Shown piece by piece: positions 6,563-12,271 of a DNA stretch of 12,271 nucleotides; position 1 is the first letter of the stretch; the number at the start of each line of letters is the position of its first letter. Source of the stretch: JASBZA01 sp964392065. GTDB lineage: Bacteria; Bacillota; Clostridia; Saccharofermentanales; Fastidiosipilaceae. The DNA lies in the NCBI GenBank assembly GCA_964392065.1, contig CAYMOG010000039.1, positions 1-12,271 of the forward strand, in the 5' to 3' direction. A model generated the notes under the pieces. That model ran no database searches. It saw only the letters and a list, made by a program, of their open reading frames with translations, and was not told the origin of the DNA. The position numbers were made by a program, and so were the translations under genes.

Positions 6563-6576
6563 AAGCACTCTTCTTC
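6548..6576 (+). terminator. Weak terminator-like hairpin at the end of the PerR/Fur gene
   Basis: GAGTG (6548-6552) pairs with CACTC (6566-6570), extendable by one wobble and one T-A pair, leaving a nine-base loop. TTCTTC follows. It overlaps the stop codon and lies in the short gap between convergent genes. It is plausible but has no pure T-run. Confidence 0.35.
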
Positions 6577-6587
6577 AATTAGTATAC

Positions 6588-7031
6588 TTAATGATGGTTA
6601 CTATGATTCTCTTTATGAAAAGCCAATATAAAATCATCATCGAAGGCACTTCCTTGCACATGTTTATGAAGTGCTGGAAAGGCTTCTACTAATTTATCGA
6701 ATGTTTCAGGAGAAATCACGTGTTCCATCCGACAGGCATCCGCCGCAGCAGTTTCATCATTCACACCAAGATGTAGAAGCATTTCCCGTAAGAAAATATG
6801 CCTCTCATAGATACGTTTAGCTTCTTTAATCCCCTTATCGGTTAAGCGAATAATACTATTCACATCCATGCTTAGATAACCATTGTCCTTTAGAAGATGA
6901 ACGGCCCTACTGACACTTGGTTTCGAATAACCCATAGATTGGGCGATATCGATTGACCGTACTTCACCTTTCCTAGCTTGTAGAATAAGAATATTCTCTA
7001 AGTAATGTTCTGATGACTCTGCGAGTTTCAT
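6588..7031 (-). CDS. DtxR/MntR-family metal-dependent regulator
   Basis: A 147-residue regulator that binds DNA when loaded with Mn(II) or Fe(II) and typically controls metal uptake. The N-terminal winged helix (about 5-65) includes SIDIAQSMGYSKPSVSRAV (26-44); the metal-binding and dimerisation domain (about 66-140) lacks the SH3 domain of DtxR, as in MntR. Candidate ligands are Glu12, His78, Cys100, Glu103 and His104. The ACRMEH pattern matches the DtxR-type Cys-x-x-Glu-His rather than MntR's Glu. The residue equivalent to DtxR Met10 or MntR Asp8 is His9. The minus-strand ATG at 7031 is preferred because GGAGG (7042-7038) lies six bases upstream; the frame runs on to 7073 but that extension lacks a site. 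It diverges from ruvC and converges with the PerR-like gene. Fe versus Mn specificity cannot be settled here. Confidence 0.87.
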   Translation of the reverse strand: MKLAESSEHYLENILILQARKGEVRSIDIAQSMGYSKPSVSRAVHLLKDNGYLSMDVNSIIRLTDKGIKEAKRIYERHIFLREMLLHLGVNDETAAADACRMEHVISPETFDKLVEAFPALHKHVQGSAFDDDFILAFHKENHSNHH

Positions 7032-7077
7032 GATGTTCCTCCGAATAATTCTAAGTCTTGTAATGCATAACATTTAT

Positions 7078-7083
7078 ATTATA
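7078..7083 (-). promoter_or_regulatory. -10 box of the DtxR/MntR gene
   Basis: On the minus strand a perfect TATAAT (7083-7078) lies about 47 bases before the ATG at 7031. No good -35 hexamer is visible 16-18 bases upstream, so the promoter may be activator-dependent or weak. Confidence 0.4.
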
Positions 7084-7167
7084 CAATATTTCACTTGAGT
7101 TTTTTACCCTGTAGTCTAGCGAATATAGTGTAGAATATAGGGAAGATTTGAATGTGGAGGTCAGATT

Positions 7168-7674
7168 TTGCTGATCATAGGAATTGATCCAGGATATGCA
7201 ATTTGTGGTTATGGCATTATTGAGGAACGTAATCATAAATTTCGAGCTCTAGACTATGGTGTCATTACGACACAGGCTAGGGTTCCTTTTGAAGAGCGCT
7301 TAATGGCGATATACGATGGTACGAGAGCCCTAATCGAGCGCTATAAACCTGATGTTATGGCTATAGAAGAATTATTCTTTAACCAGAATACGAAAACGGC
7401 TATGGGAACCGCACAGGCAAGAGGAGTTGTCATTCTCGCTGCCGCAAAGGCAAATCTTCCTGTTTTTGAATACAAACCCTCTCAGGTGAAAAATGCTGTC
7501 ACAGGGTATGGTAAGGCAGATAAGCAACAAGTCCAGAAGATGGTTCAGATGCTCTTGCAGCTTCAGGAAGTACCTAGGCCCGATGACGCAGCGGATGCTC
7601 TGGCTGTGGCCATTGCCCAAGCCAATAGTGGGTTTAGAAATTATGGACAGAAACTGAAAGGGGGCTATTCGTAG
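7168..7674 (+). CDS. ruvC: RuvC, Holliday junction resolvase
   Basis: A dimeric Mg-dependent endonuclease that cuts Holliday junctions symmetrically during recombinational repair, working with the RuvAB branch-migration motor. The 168-residue product has the family's RNase H-like fold, with catalytic Asp7 (IGIDPG), Glu67 in AIEELFF, and Asp140 and Asp143 in RPDDAADALA. The FNQNTKTAMGTAQARG stretch (71-86) is also typical. The start is TTG 7168, seven bases after GGAGG (7156-7160); no nearer ATG fits the conserved N-terminus. It is the first gene of ruvC-ruvA-ruvB-queH and is divergent from the metalloregulator. A possible -10 is TAGAAT (7131-7136), without a convincing -35. The gene appears intact. 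Confidence 0.96.
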   Translation: MLIIGIDPGYAICGYGIIEERNHKFRALDYGVITTQARVPFEERLMAIYDGTRALIERYKPDVMAIEELFFNQNTKTAMGTAQARGVVILAAAKANLPVFEYKPSQVKNAVTGYGKADKQQVQKMVQMLLQLQEVPRPDDAADALAVAIAQANSGFRNYGQKLKGGYS

Positions 7675-7676
7675 CC

Positions 7677-8294
7677 ATGTATAATTATTTTCGAGGGGTA
7701 TTAGAAGAAAAAGCCGATGATTTTATCGTTGTGGAGTGTATGGGTGTAGGCTATCAGTTGCAGATGGGGCCGGCTTTGGCCCAGAAAATAGGACAAATTG
7801 GCGCAGAGGTAAAAGTGTATGCGCACCACTATGTTGCACAAGACCGTCAAGAACTCTTCGGTTTCCCAGACCTAGATTATAAACGCTTATTTGAACTGCT
7901 TATTACAGTAAATGGCATAGGACCGAAGGCAGCGCTCTCTGTATTAGAAGTTTTCAGTCCAGAAACCTTCGCCGTTCATGTATTAAATGATGATGCCAAA
8001 GCACTCACACAGGCCAAAGGTGTCGGGAAGAAAAGTGCCGAACGGATTATCTTCGATCTTCAAGATAAACTGAAGAAGAGTGGTTGGTTAGAAGAAAAAG
8101 AACAAGAAGTCCAAGGACAAGTAGTCGCCACGGAAGAGGTTTCCAATAGTGATAAGCTAGATATTATAGAGGGGCTGATTTTCTTAGGGTATCATTCGGG
8201 TGAAGCGAAACAGATGGTTGAGAGAAGTTATAGAGAAGAGAATAGTGTGGAGGAAAACCTCCGTCAGGCTTTGGCCCAAGCTAAGAAAGTGTAA
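7677..8294 (+). CDS. ruvA: RuvA, Holliday junction-binding subunit
   Basis: RuvA tetramers clamp the four-way junction and load RuvB for branch migration. The 205-residue protein shows the three expected domains. These are an N-terminal OB fold (about 1-63, beginning MYNYFRG), a helix-hairpin-helix domain with two motifs (VNGIGPKAA at 78-86 and AKGVGKKSAERI at 113-124), and a C-terminal three-helix domain (about 155-205) that contacts RuvB. A charged flexible linker (about 135-152) joins the last two. ATG 7677 starts two bases after the ruvC stop; a purine run AAGGGGG (7658-7664) lies 12 bases upstream, rather far, so coupling to ruvC is likely. Length and motifs are normal. Confidence 0.96.
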   Translation: MYNYFRGVLEEKADDFIVVECMGVGYQLQMGPALAQKIGQIGAEVKVYAHHYVAQDRQELFGFPDLDYKRLFELLITVNGIGPKAALSVLEVFSPETFAVHVLNDDAKALTQAKGVGKKSAERIIFDLQDKLKKSGWLEEKEQEVQGQVVATEEVSNSDKLDIIEGLIFLGYHSGEAKQMVERSYREENSVEENLRQALAQAKKV

Positions 8295-8297
8295 GAT

Positions 8298-9428
8298 ATG
8301 GATAAGAAGAAGGACGCATATAGTATTGAGAATTTCGAAATCGAAAGCTCTTACTTCCCAGATTTTCAAGCAGAGGAAGAAGAGAGGAGTTTCGTTAGCC
8401 GTAAGGTGACTCCTGAGGACAGAGAAGATGTACAAATCCGTCCTATGCATCTGTCGGAATACTTCGGCCAGGATAAAATCAAGAAGAATCTGGAAGTTTA
8501 TATCGAGGCAGCGAAACTCAGACAAGAAGCGTTAGATCATGTCCTATTATACGGTCCACCCGGCTTAGGTAAAACAACTCTGGCAGGAATTATTGCCAAT
8601 GAAATGGGCGTTAATTTACGCATTACTTCGGGACCTGCTATTGAGAAGGCGGGGGATTTATCAGCTATCTTGACGAATCTAGAGCCCAATGATGTATTGT
8701 TCATTGATGAAATTCATCGTTTAAATCATACGGTTGAAGAAGTCTTGTACACGGCCATGGAAGATTATGCACTGGATATTATTATTGGCAAGGGTGCTGG
8801 CGCCCGTTCGATTAGAATAGATTTACAACCTTTTACACTGGTAGGTGCAACGACTAGAGCAGGGTTACTGACTGCGCCCTTGCGTGATCGCTTCGGTGTT
8901 ATTTTTCGCCTAGAACTCTATAATGTAGAGGAATTGGTGCAAATCTTGTCACGAGATGCGGCCATACTAAACATTGGAGTAGAACATGAAGGTTTAGTAG
9001 AAATCGCTAAGCGTTCTCGAGGTACGCCTAGAGTAGCGATACGCCTACTTAAGAGACTTCGCGATTTCGCCCAAGTGGATGGCGATGGTGTCATTACAGA
9101 AGCCATTGCCAAGTCTGGACTTCATGCTCTAGAGATTGATAATAGAGGTTTAGATAAGACGGACAATGCGTTGCTGCGAAGTATCGCTCAAGTATTCGAT
9201 GGTGGCCCTGTTGGTTTAGATACCCTGGCTGCTATGATTAACGAAGATAGAACTACCATAGAAGATGTTTATGAACCCTTCTTAATGCAAGTCGGCTTTC
9301 TGGCCAAAACCCCTAGAGGACGGGTCATTACGGACCTAGCCTGGAAACACTTAGGATTAACCCGACCTAAGCATGTGGAAGAACATCTTACGAATCGGCC
9401 GAAGCAGTTGGGAATCGATGAAATTTAA
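8298..9428 (+). CDS. ruvB: RuvB, Holliday junction branch-migration ATPase
   Basis: A hexameric AAA+ motor that pulls DNA through the RuvA-bound junction. The sequence has Walker A GPPGLGKT (86-93), Walker B FIDEIH (135-140), sensor 1 GATTRAGLL (183-191), the PLRDRFG arginine-finger region (194-200), a sensor 2 segment RGTPRVA (241-247) and a C-terminal winged-helix domain (about 290-365). At 376 residues it is about 40 longer than B. subtilis RuvB. The excess is an acidic N-terminal extension (about 1-45) ahead of the conserved IRPMHLSEYFGQ. In the usually conserved TPRxANRLLRR the Asn is Ile248. The ATG starts three bases after the ruvA stop with little Shine-Dalgarno match, so it is coupled. 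No later start would restore the canonical N-terminus better, hence the extension is probably real. Confidence 0.95.
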   Translation: MDKKKDAYSIENFEIESSYFPDFQAEEEERSFVSRKVTPEDREDVQIRPMHLSEYFGQDKIKKNLEVYIEAAKLRQEALDHVLLYGPPGLGKTTLAGIIANEMGVNLRITSGPAIEKAGDLSAILTNLEPNDVLFIDEIHRLNHTVEEVLYTAMEDYALDIIIGKGAGARSIRIDLQPFTLVGATTRAGLLTAPLRDRFGVIFRLELYNVEELVQILSRDAAILNIGVEHEGLVEIAKRSRGTPRVAIRLLKRLRDFAQVDGDGVITEAIAKSGLHALEIDNRGLDKTDNALLRSIAQVFDGGPVGLDTLAAMINEDRTTIEDVYEPFLMQVGFLAKTPRGRVITDLAWKHLGLTRPKHVEEHLTNRPKQLGIDEI

Positions 9429-9450
9429 TAGTGAAGGTAATAAGAGAAGG

Positions 9451-10038
9451 ATGAAAAAATTATTTCTACATATTTGTTGTGCACCATGTGCCGAGTACCC
9501 AGTGCAGTATTTGCGCCAAGAAGGCTACGAACTCATGGCTTATTTCTATAACCCTAATATACAACCCCAAAAGGAATTAGATAGGCGTTTGGAAAATGTA
9601 AGAATTTTTTCGGAGAAATATAAATTACCCCTGCACATGGACGATCAATCGGCCGAAACCATGTGGCGAAATTTCAAGTCTGATTTCAAGCAAGACCATT
9701 GTAAGGTTTGCTATGCTCTGCGCATGGATAATGTTGCGAAGAAATGTAAAGCATTAGGTTATGAGCAATTCACGACCGTTCTCACTGTATCACCCTGGCA
9801 AGACCATGAGGAAATTAAGCGGGCAGGGGAACAGGCGGCGAAGCGTCATGGCGTGGAGTTTGTGTATATGGATTTTCGTGCAGGCTATCGGGAAGGTCAA
9901 GAGATGGCCAAAGCCGATGGCTTATATCGTCAGCGCTATTGCGGTTGCATTTATTCATTAGGAGAATCCAACTTCAAGGTGAAAATAGCCAAGCAGTTAG
10001 CCCTTGCTCTAGAGGATATCCCTAGTCGTCAAGCCTAA
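9451..10038 (+). CDS. queH: QueH, epoxyqueuosine reductase
   Basis: QueH performs the last step of queuosine synthesis, reducing epoxyqueuosine in the tRNA wobble base; it is a non-homologous replacement of QueG. The 195-residue product has the family's cysteine pattern: Cys9-Cys10-xx-Cys13 (HICCAPC), Cys84/Cys87 (DHCKVC) and Cys164-x-Cys166 (RYCGC). Some of these coordinate an iron-sulfur cluster. Also typical are FYNPNIQP (32-39) and TVLTVSPWQD (109-118). ATG 9451 gives the canonical MKKLFLHICCAPC start; in-frame ATGs at 9418 and 9373 overlap ruvB and are less likely. The Shine-Dalgarno is poor (GAAGG 13 bases away, or directly adjacent), suggesting coupling to ruvB. Its 3' end overlaps the end of rqcH on the other strand by 17 bases. 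Confidence 0.93.
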   Translation: MKKLFLHICCAPCAEYPVQYLRQEGYELMAYFYNPNIQPQKELDRRLENVRIFSEKYKLPLHMDDQSAETMWRNFKSDFKQDHCKVCYALRMDNVAKKCKALGYEQFTTVLTVSPWQDHEEIKRAGEQAAKRHGVEFVYMDFRAGYREGQEMAKADGLYRQRYCGCIYSLGESNFKVKIAKQLALALEDIPSRQA

Positions 10039-11836
10039 GTTTACTGTGTTCCAGGGCTTCAGCCACGAGGGTTTTATGTTTATCGTAGATGACGAGGCCA
10101 GGTTTCTGGCCTTTTGCTTTACGCACATTCCCTGCTAGCGTGTAATCAATAGCCATGGTATTTTGCATATGATTCATTTTCTCCTGGCTCGTTCTAGAGA
10201 GAAATGCTGTGATCTCTGCTGCCTCCACCAGTGTGTTTTCTGGAACCTCCTTACCCTCAGTAATAATGATAACGTGGGCACCCGCACGATTCTGGGCATG
10301 TAACCATAAATCATGGTCTTGGGCTTGTCGCAAACTAAGCTGGTCATTCTGATAATTGTTTCTACCGGCCAGAATCATGAAACCATCACTACTACGATAG
10401 CGTCTAGGACCTAGTGGCATTGAATCTTTATGCTTTGTTGTAGATTTCTTAGATCTCTTCGATTGCGAAGCGTTCTGCGTTCGGCGCTTGGGCAGAAGAC
10501 GATTCGCTTCTTCTTTAAGCGCATCGAGATCGTCAACAGAACTCGCTTGGTCAATTAATGCTTCTAAACGCACTAAATAATCCAAATCGTCTTGAACTTC
10601 TTCAAGATGTTTACTGGCATATGAAAATGTCTCTTTTTCTTTATTATATTGCTTGAACTTCCTCTGGGCATTCTCTTGCAGTCCGAAGCGTGGATCAAGA
10701 GGCACTTCTATCTCAGTAAGATTTTCATCATAATAGTTTAGTAAGCGAATCGCGTCTCTATTCTCATAAGTATTTTGAACTTGATACATTTGACTTAACA
10801 ACAGTTCACCGTGAAGTTTCTTGGTATCGTACTCTCGGCTTAGCTCCAGGTCATCCACATAAGCTTGCCGAAGCGTCTCTTTTTTCTTACGCTCCTTACT
10901 TACTAATGTGCTCAGATAGGACTGCTTCTGTTGGAATTGGTCTCTTACACGATAGGCACGATAGACTTTGGCCAAAGCTTCATGCAAACTCTCCATAGAT
11001 TCCCATACCCTCAAATGGCTAAGAAGGAGAGGATGACAATCCGAAGCATTATTCTTAGCATAGGGATAATAATAAGCTTTACCTCTTGCTTCTGTAATTT
11101 CTGTCAGAATTTCTCTGCATGCCTGGAGTAGTCTGTTCTCGTCCTCAAAACGCAGAGTATCAGCTCTATCTTGCGGAGCAAGATGACTCCTATACAAAAT
11201 CTCCTGAACAATTTGTGGTGAAATTCCAGAAGCAAGCCCTAAGAGCGCCTTATCCATGCGCAGATTTCCATCTTGTAGTAAGGCCATCAAACTTTCTAAG
11301 CTGAGTCCTTCTAATCGATCTTCAGGAGTAGGCTTCTCCTGTGGCATTATCGGTTGATAGGGTCTGGCAGGTAGAATTTCTCGCGTTCTTGATTTCGAAT
11401 GATCCACATGAACCAAACTATCAAGTATAATATTATCCTCATTTAAGAGAATAATATTAGTATGTCTCCCTAGAAGTTCAAAAACCAATGTCCTAATCTT
11501 CACATCTGAAAACTCATCCAAAGTTTGAAAAGTGAAATTTATCACCCGATCATAATGCTCAGTAAAAACATCCAGTAAACGGGCATTGCCTAAATGCTTT
11601 CTCAATAACATACAAAACATCGGCGCCTGCATAGGAATATCGAATTTCTCATCTAAGATAGAACAAAACGGGAAGCTAGGATTGGCTGAGAGAAGCAACT
11701 TAGGACTCTTACGCATACGAAAGGTAAGAATTAAATCGAAGCGGTTGCTCTGCTGAATCTTATCTACTGAGCTGCCTACAAGCGTCTCCTTCAATTCTTG
11801 TGCTATGTGAAATAATGTTACGCCATCTAAAGCCAT
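10022..11836 (-). CDS. rqcH: RqcH, NFACT-family ribosome-associated quality-control factor
   Basis: RqcH (formerly annotated FbpA, a fibronectin-binding protein) binds obstructed 50S subunits carrying peptidyl-tRNA and recruits tRNA-Ala to add C-terminal alanine tails that mark stalled chains for degradation. The 604-residue protein has an NFACT-N domain (about 1-170) with the functional Asp96-Arg97 pair (HYDRV), a helix-hairpin-helix region (about 195-217), two long coiled-coil arms (about 280-335 and 390-450), a basic linker (450-471) and the NFACT-R domain (about 476-592). The last includes GRNNYQND (491-498) and DLWLHAQ (509-515). After WLH the usual PGSHVII reads AGAHVII. The minus-strand ATG at 11836 has AGAAGG (11848-11843) six bases upstream. 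No terminator separates it from queH. Confidence 0.95.
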   Translation of the reverse strand: MALDGVTLFHIAQELKETLVGSSVDKIQQSNRFDLILTFRMRKSPKLLLSANPSFPFCSILDEKFDIPMQAPMFCMLLRKHLGNARLLDVFTEHYDRVINFTFQTLDEFSDVKIRTLVFELLGRHTNIILLNEDNIILDSLVHVDHSKSRTREILPARPYQPIMPQEKPTPEDRLEGLSLESLMALLQDGNLRMDKALLGLASGISPQIVQEILYRSHLAPQDRADTLRFEDENRLLQACREILTEITEARGKAYYYPYAKNNASDCHPLLLSHLRVWESMESLHEALAKVYRAYRVRDQFQQKQSYLSTLVSKERKKKETLRQAYVDDLELSREYDTKKLHGELLLSQMYQVQNTYENRDAIRLLNYYDENLTEIEVPLDPRFGLQENAQRKFKQYNKEKETFSYASKHLEEVQDDLDYLVRLEALIDQASSVDDLDALKEEANRLLPKRRTQNASQSKRSKKSTTKHKDSMPLGPRRYRSSDGFMILAGRNNYQNDQLSLRQAQDHDLWLHAQNRAGAHVIIITEGKEVPENTLVEAAEITAFLSRTSQEKMNHMQNTMAIDYTLAGNVRKAKGQKPGLVIYDKHKTLVAEALEHSKLRLDD

Positions 11837-11915
11837 ATAATACCTTCTTTTTTTGTTGTTTGGGTTTGTTGGTTTTATGTCTTGGTTTCATCGATTTTTT
11901 CCAAACTATCCTGTC

Positions 11916-11945
11916 ATTATATAGCTAAGTCGATAGAAGCGACAA
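11916..11945 (-). promoter_or_regulatory. rqcH: Promoter of rqcH
   Basis: On the minus strand, TTGTCG (11945-11940), an 18-base spacer and a perfect TATAAT (11921-11916) give a leader of about 70 bases before the ATG at 11836. The -35 matches four of six consensus positions. The leader shows no obvious attenuator. Confidence 0.5.
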
Positions 11946-12094
11946 GAATTATTGGTTTAGAAGGCGTTTTTTTGGGGGGCGCGGCGGATAGACTAGGGAG
12001 GAGTACGGGATTTCGGGATTCACCTGAATCATTTCAGAAATTTCTCTCGCAAACGAAAATTCGTGCCATGGGAGTTAATGTATCAGTTATCAAG

Positions 12095-12149
12095 TGGCAG
12101 GGATTTGCGATTTAGTGGGCGCCACTCGTGTAAACGCAAATTTGTGCCA
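12095..12149. repeat. 55-base imperfect palindrome with nested hairpin
   Basis: The left arm at 12095-12109 and right arm at 12135-12149 are inverted copies with 12 of 15 pairs, including a perfect ATTTGCG (12103-12109) with CGCAAAT (12135-12141). Inside the loop a second perfect stem, AGTGG (12114-12118) with CCACT (12122-12126) around GCG, is nested. The element could extrude as a cruciform in DNA or fold as a two-tier hairpin in RNA. It lies upstream of the rqcH promoter. Confidence 0.6.
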
Positions 12150-12180
12150 GAAAATAAAGAGCATCATGTTACTTAACCGC

Positions 12181-12198
12181 GAAAATCCATGATTTTTC
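12181..12198. repeat. Small hairpin within the repeat array
   Basis: GAAAATC (12181-12187) pairs with GATTTTTC (12191-12198) with one bulged T around a three-base loop. It occupies the place where the right end of the second repeat unit would be expected, so it may be a diverged or substituted part of that unit. Confidence 0.35.
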
Positions 12199-12271
12199 TA
12201 AGAATTTCACACACAACCTAATTTAAGTGTCAGAAAATAAAATCCATCATATTACCTAGTGGCAGGAATTT

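Larger units (their letters stand above)
11837..12271. other. Intergenic region with rqcH leader/promoter and a palindromic repeat array
   Basis: No supported gene. The left third holds the rqcH leader and promoter. At 11967-11979 a run of seven T abuts a run of six G, followed by a short G/C-rich patch (to about 11987) that stands out from the AT-rich surroundings. From about 12057 to the window end there is a degenerate array of short alternating inverted repeats. A 77-codon frame starting at TTG 11882 has no ribosome binding site and runs through the rqcH promoter and into the repeats, so I do not call it. Confidence 0.6.
12057..12271. repeat. Degenerate palindromic repeat array (TGGCA..ATTT / AAATT..TGCCA termini)
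   Basis: A 12-base end motif recurs in alternating orientation: AAATTCGTGCCA (12057-12068), TGGCAGGGATTT (12095-12106), AAATTTGTGCCA (12138-12149), a decayed copy at about 12220-12232, and TGGCAGGAATTT (12260-12271). Between ends, a 28-base segment at 12148-12175 recurs at 12231-12258 with 23 of 28 identities, a period of 83 bases; its core is CAGAAAATAAA then CATCAT and TTAC. The ordering of inverted ends around about 26-27 bases of interior suggests small hairpin-forming elements in tandem, cut by the window edge. No transposase or Cas gene is present. Family unknown to me. Confidence 0.65.

Noticed and set aside
9373..9450. ATG starts extending QueH into ruvB
   Set aside because: The ATG at 9451 gives the canonical QueH N-terminus, and the extension has no conserved residues and overlaps ruvB.
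11882..12115. A 77-codon plus-strand reading frame starting at TTG
   Set aside because: No ribosome binding site. It runs through the rqcH promoter and into palindromic repeats, and its translation resembles no family I know.
12057..12271. CRISPR array
   Set aside because: Repeats are degenerate and alternate in orientation, spacers are not unique equal-length segments, and no Cas gene is nearby.

Overview
This window looks like a chromosomal segment of a low-GC Gram-positive bacterium (Bacillota, most likely class Clostridia). The reasons are strong GGAGG-type ribosome binding sites with frequent GTG/TTG starts, a membrane-anchored sortase, PerR-type and DtxR/MntR-type metalloregulators, the gene order ruvC-ruvA-ruvB, QueH for the last step of queuosine synthesis, and RqcH. 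I cannot name the genus from the sequence.

Layout. Positions 1-481 are very AT-rich and apparently non-coding. They hold a terminator for an off-window gene and a promoter with a palindrome in front of the next gene. Positions 482-1716 carry two unrecognised AT-rich reading frames that look like one gene split by a -1 frameshift. After a terminator-like hairpin comes a sortase (1913-2791), then a MarR-family regulator (2994-3467) closed by a clear terminator. Next is htpG (3575-5461), followed two bases later by a DUF1643 gene (5464-6081). A PerR/Fur regulator (6161-6562) and a DtxR/MntR regulator (minus, 6588-7031) meet tail to tail. The ruvC-ruvA-ruvB-queH cluster (7168-10038) is tightly packed and probably one operon. 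It collides tail to tail, with a 17-base overlap, with rqcH on the minus strand (10022-11836). The last 435 bases hold the rqcH promoter and a degenerate palindromic repeat array that runs off the window end.

How the parts fit. Most of the window is housekeeping or stress maintenance: Hsp90 chaperone, ribosome-associated quality control, Holliday-junction processing, queuosine tRNA modification, and peroxide/metal sensing. I see no complete defence system, phage, transposase or biosynthetic cluster. The parts least explained by known families are the split gene with its operator-like palindrome at the left end and the palindromic repeat family at the right end. Smaller oddities are an Asn in place of a PerR regulatory Asp, a His at a DtxR/MntR metal-ligand position, and a long N-terminal extension on RuvB.
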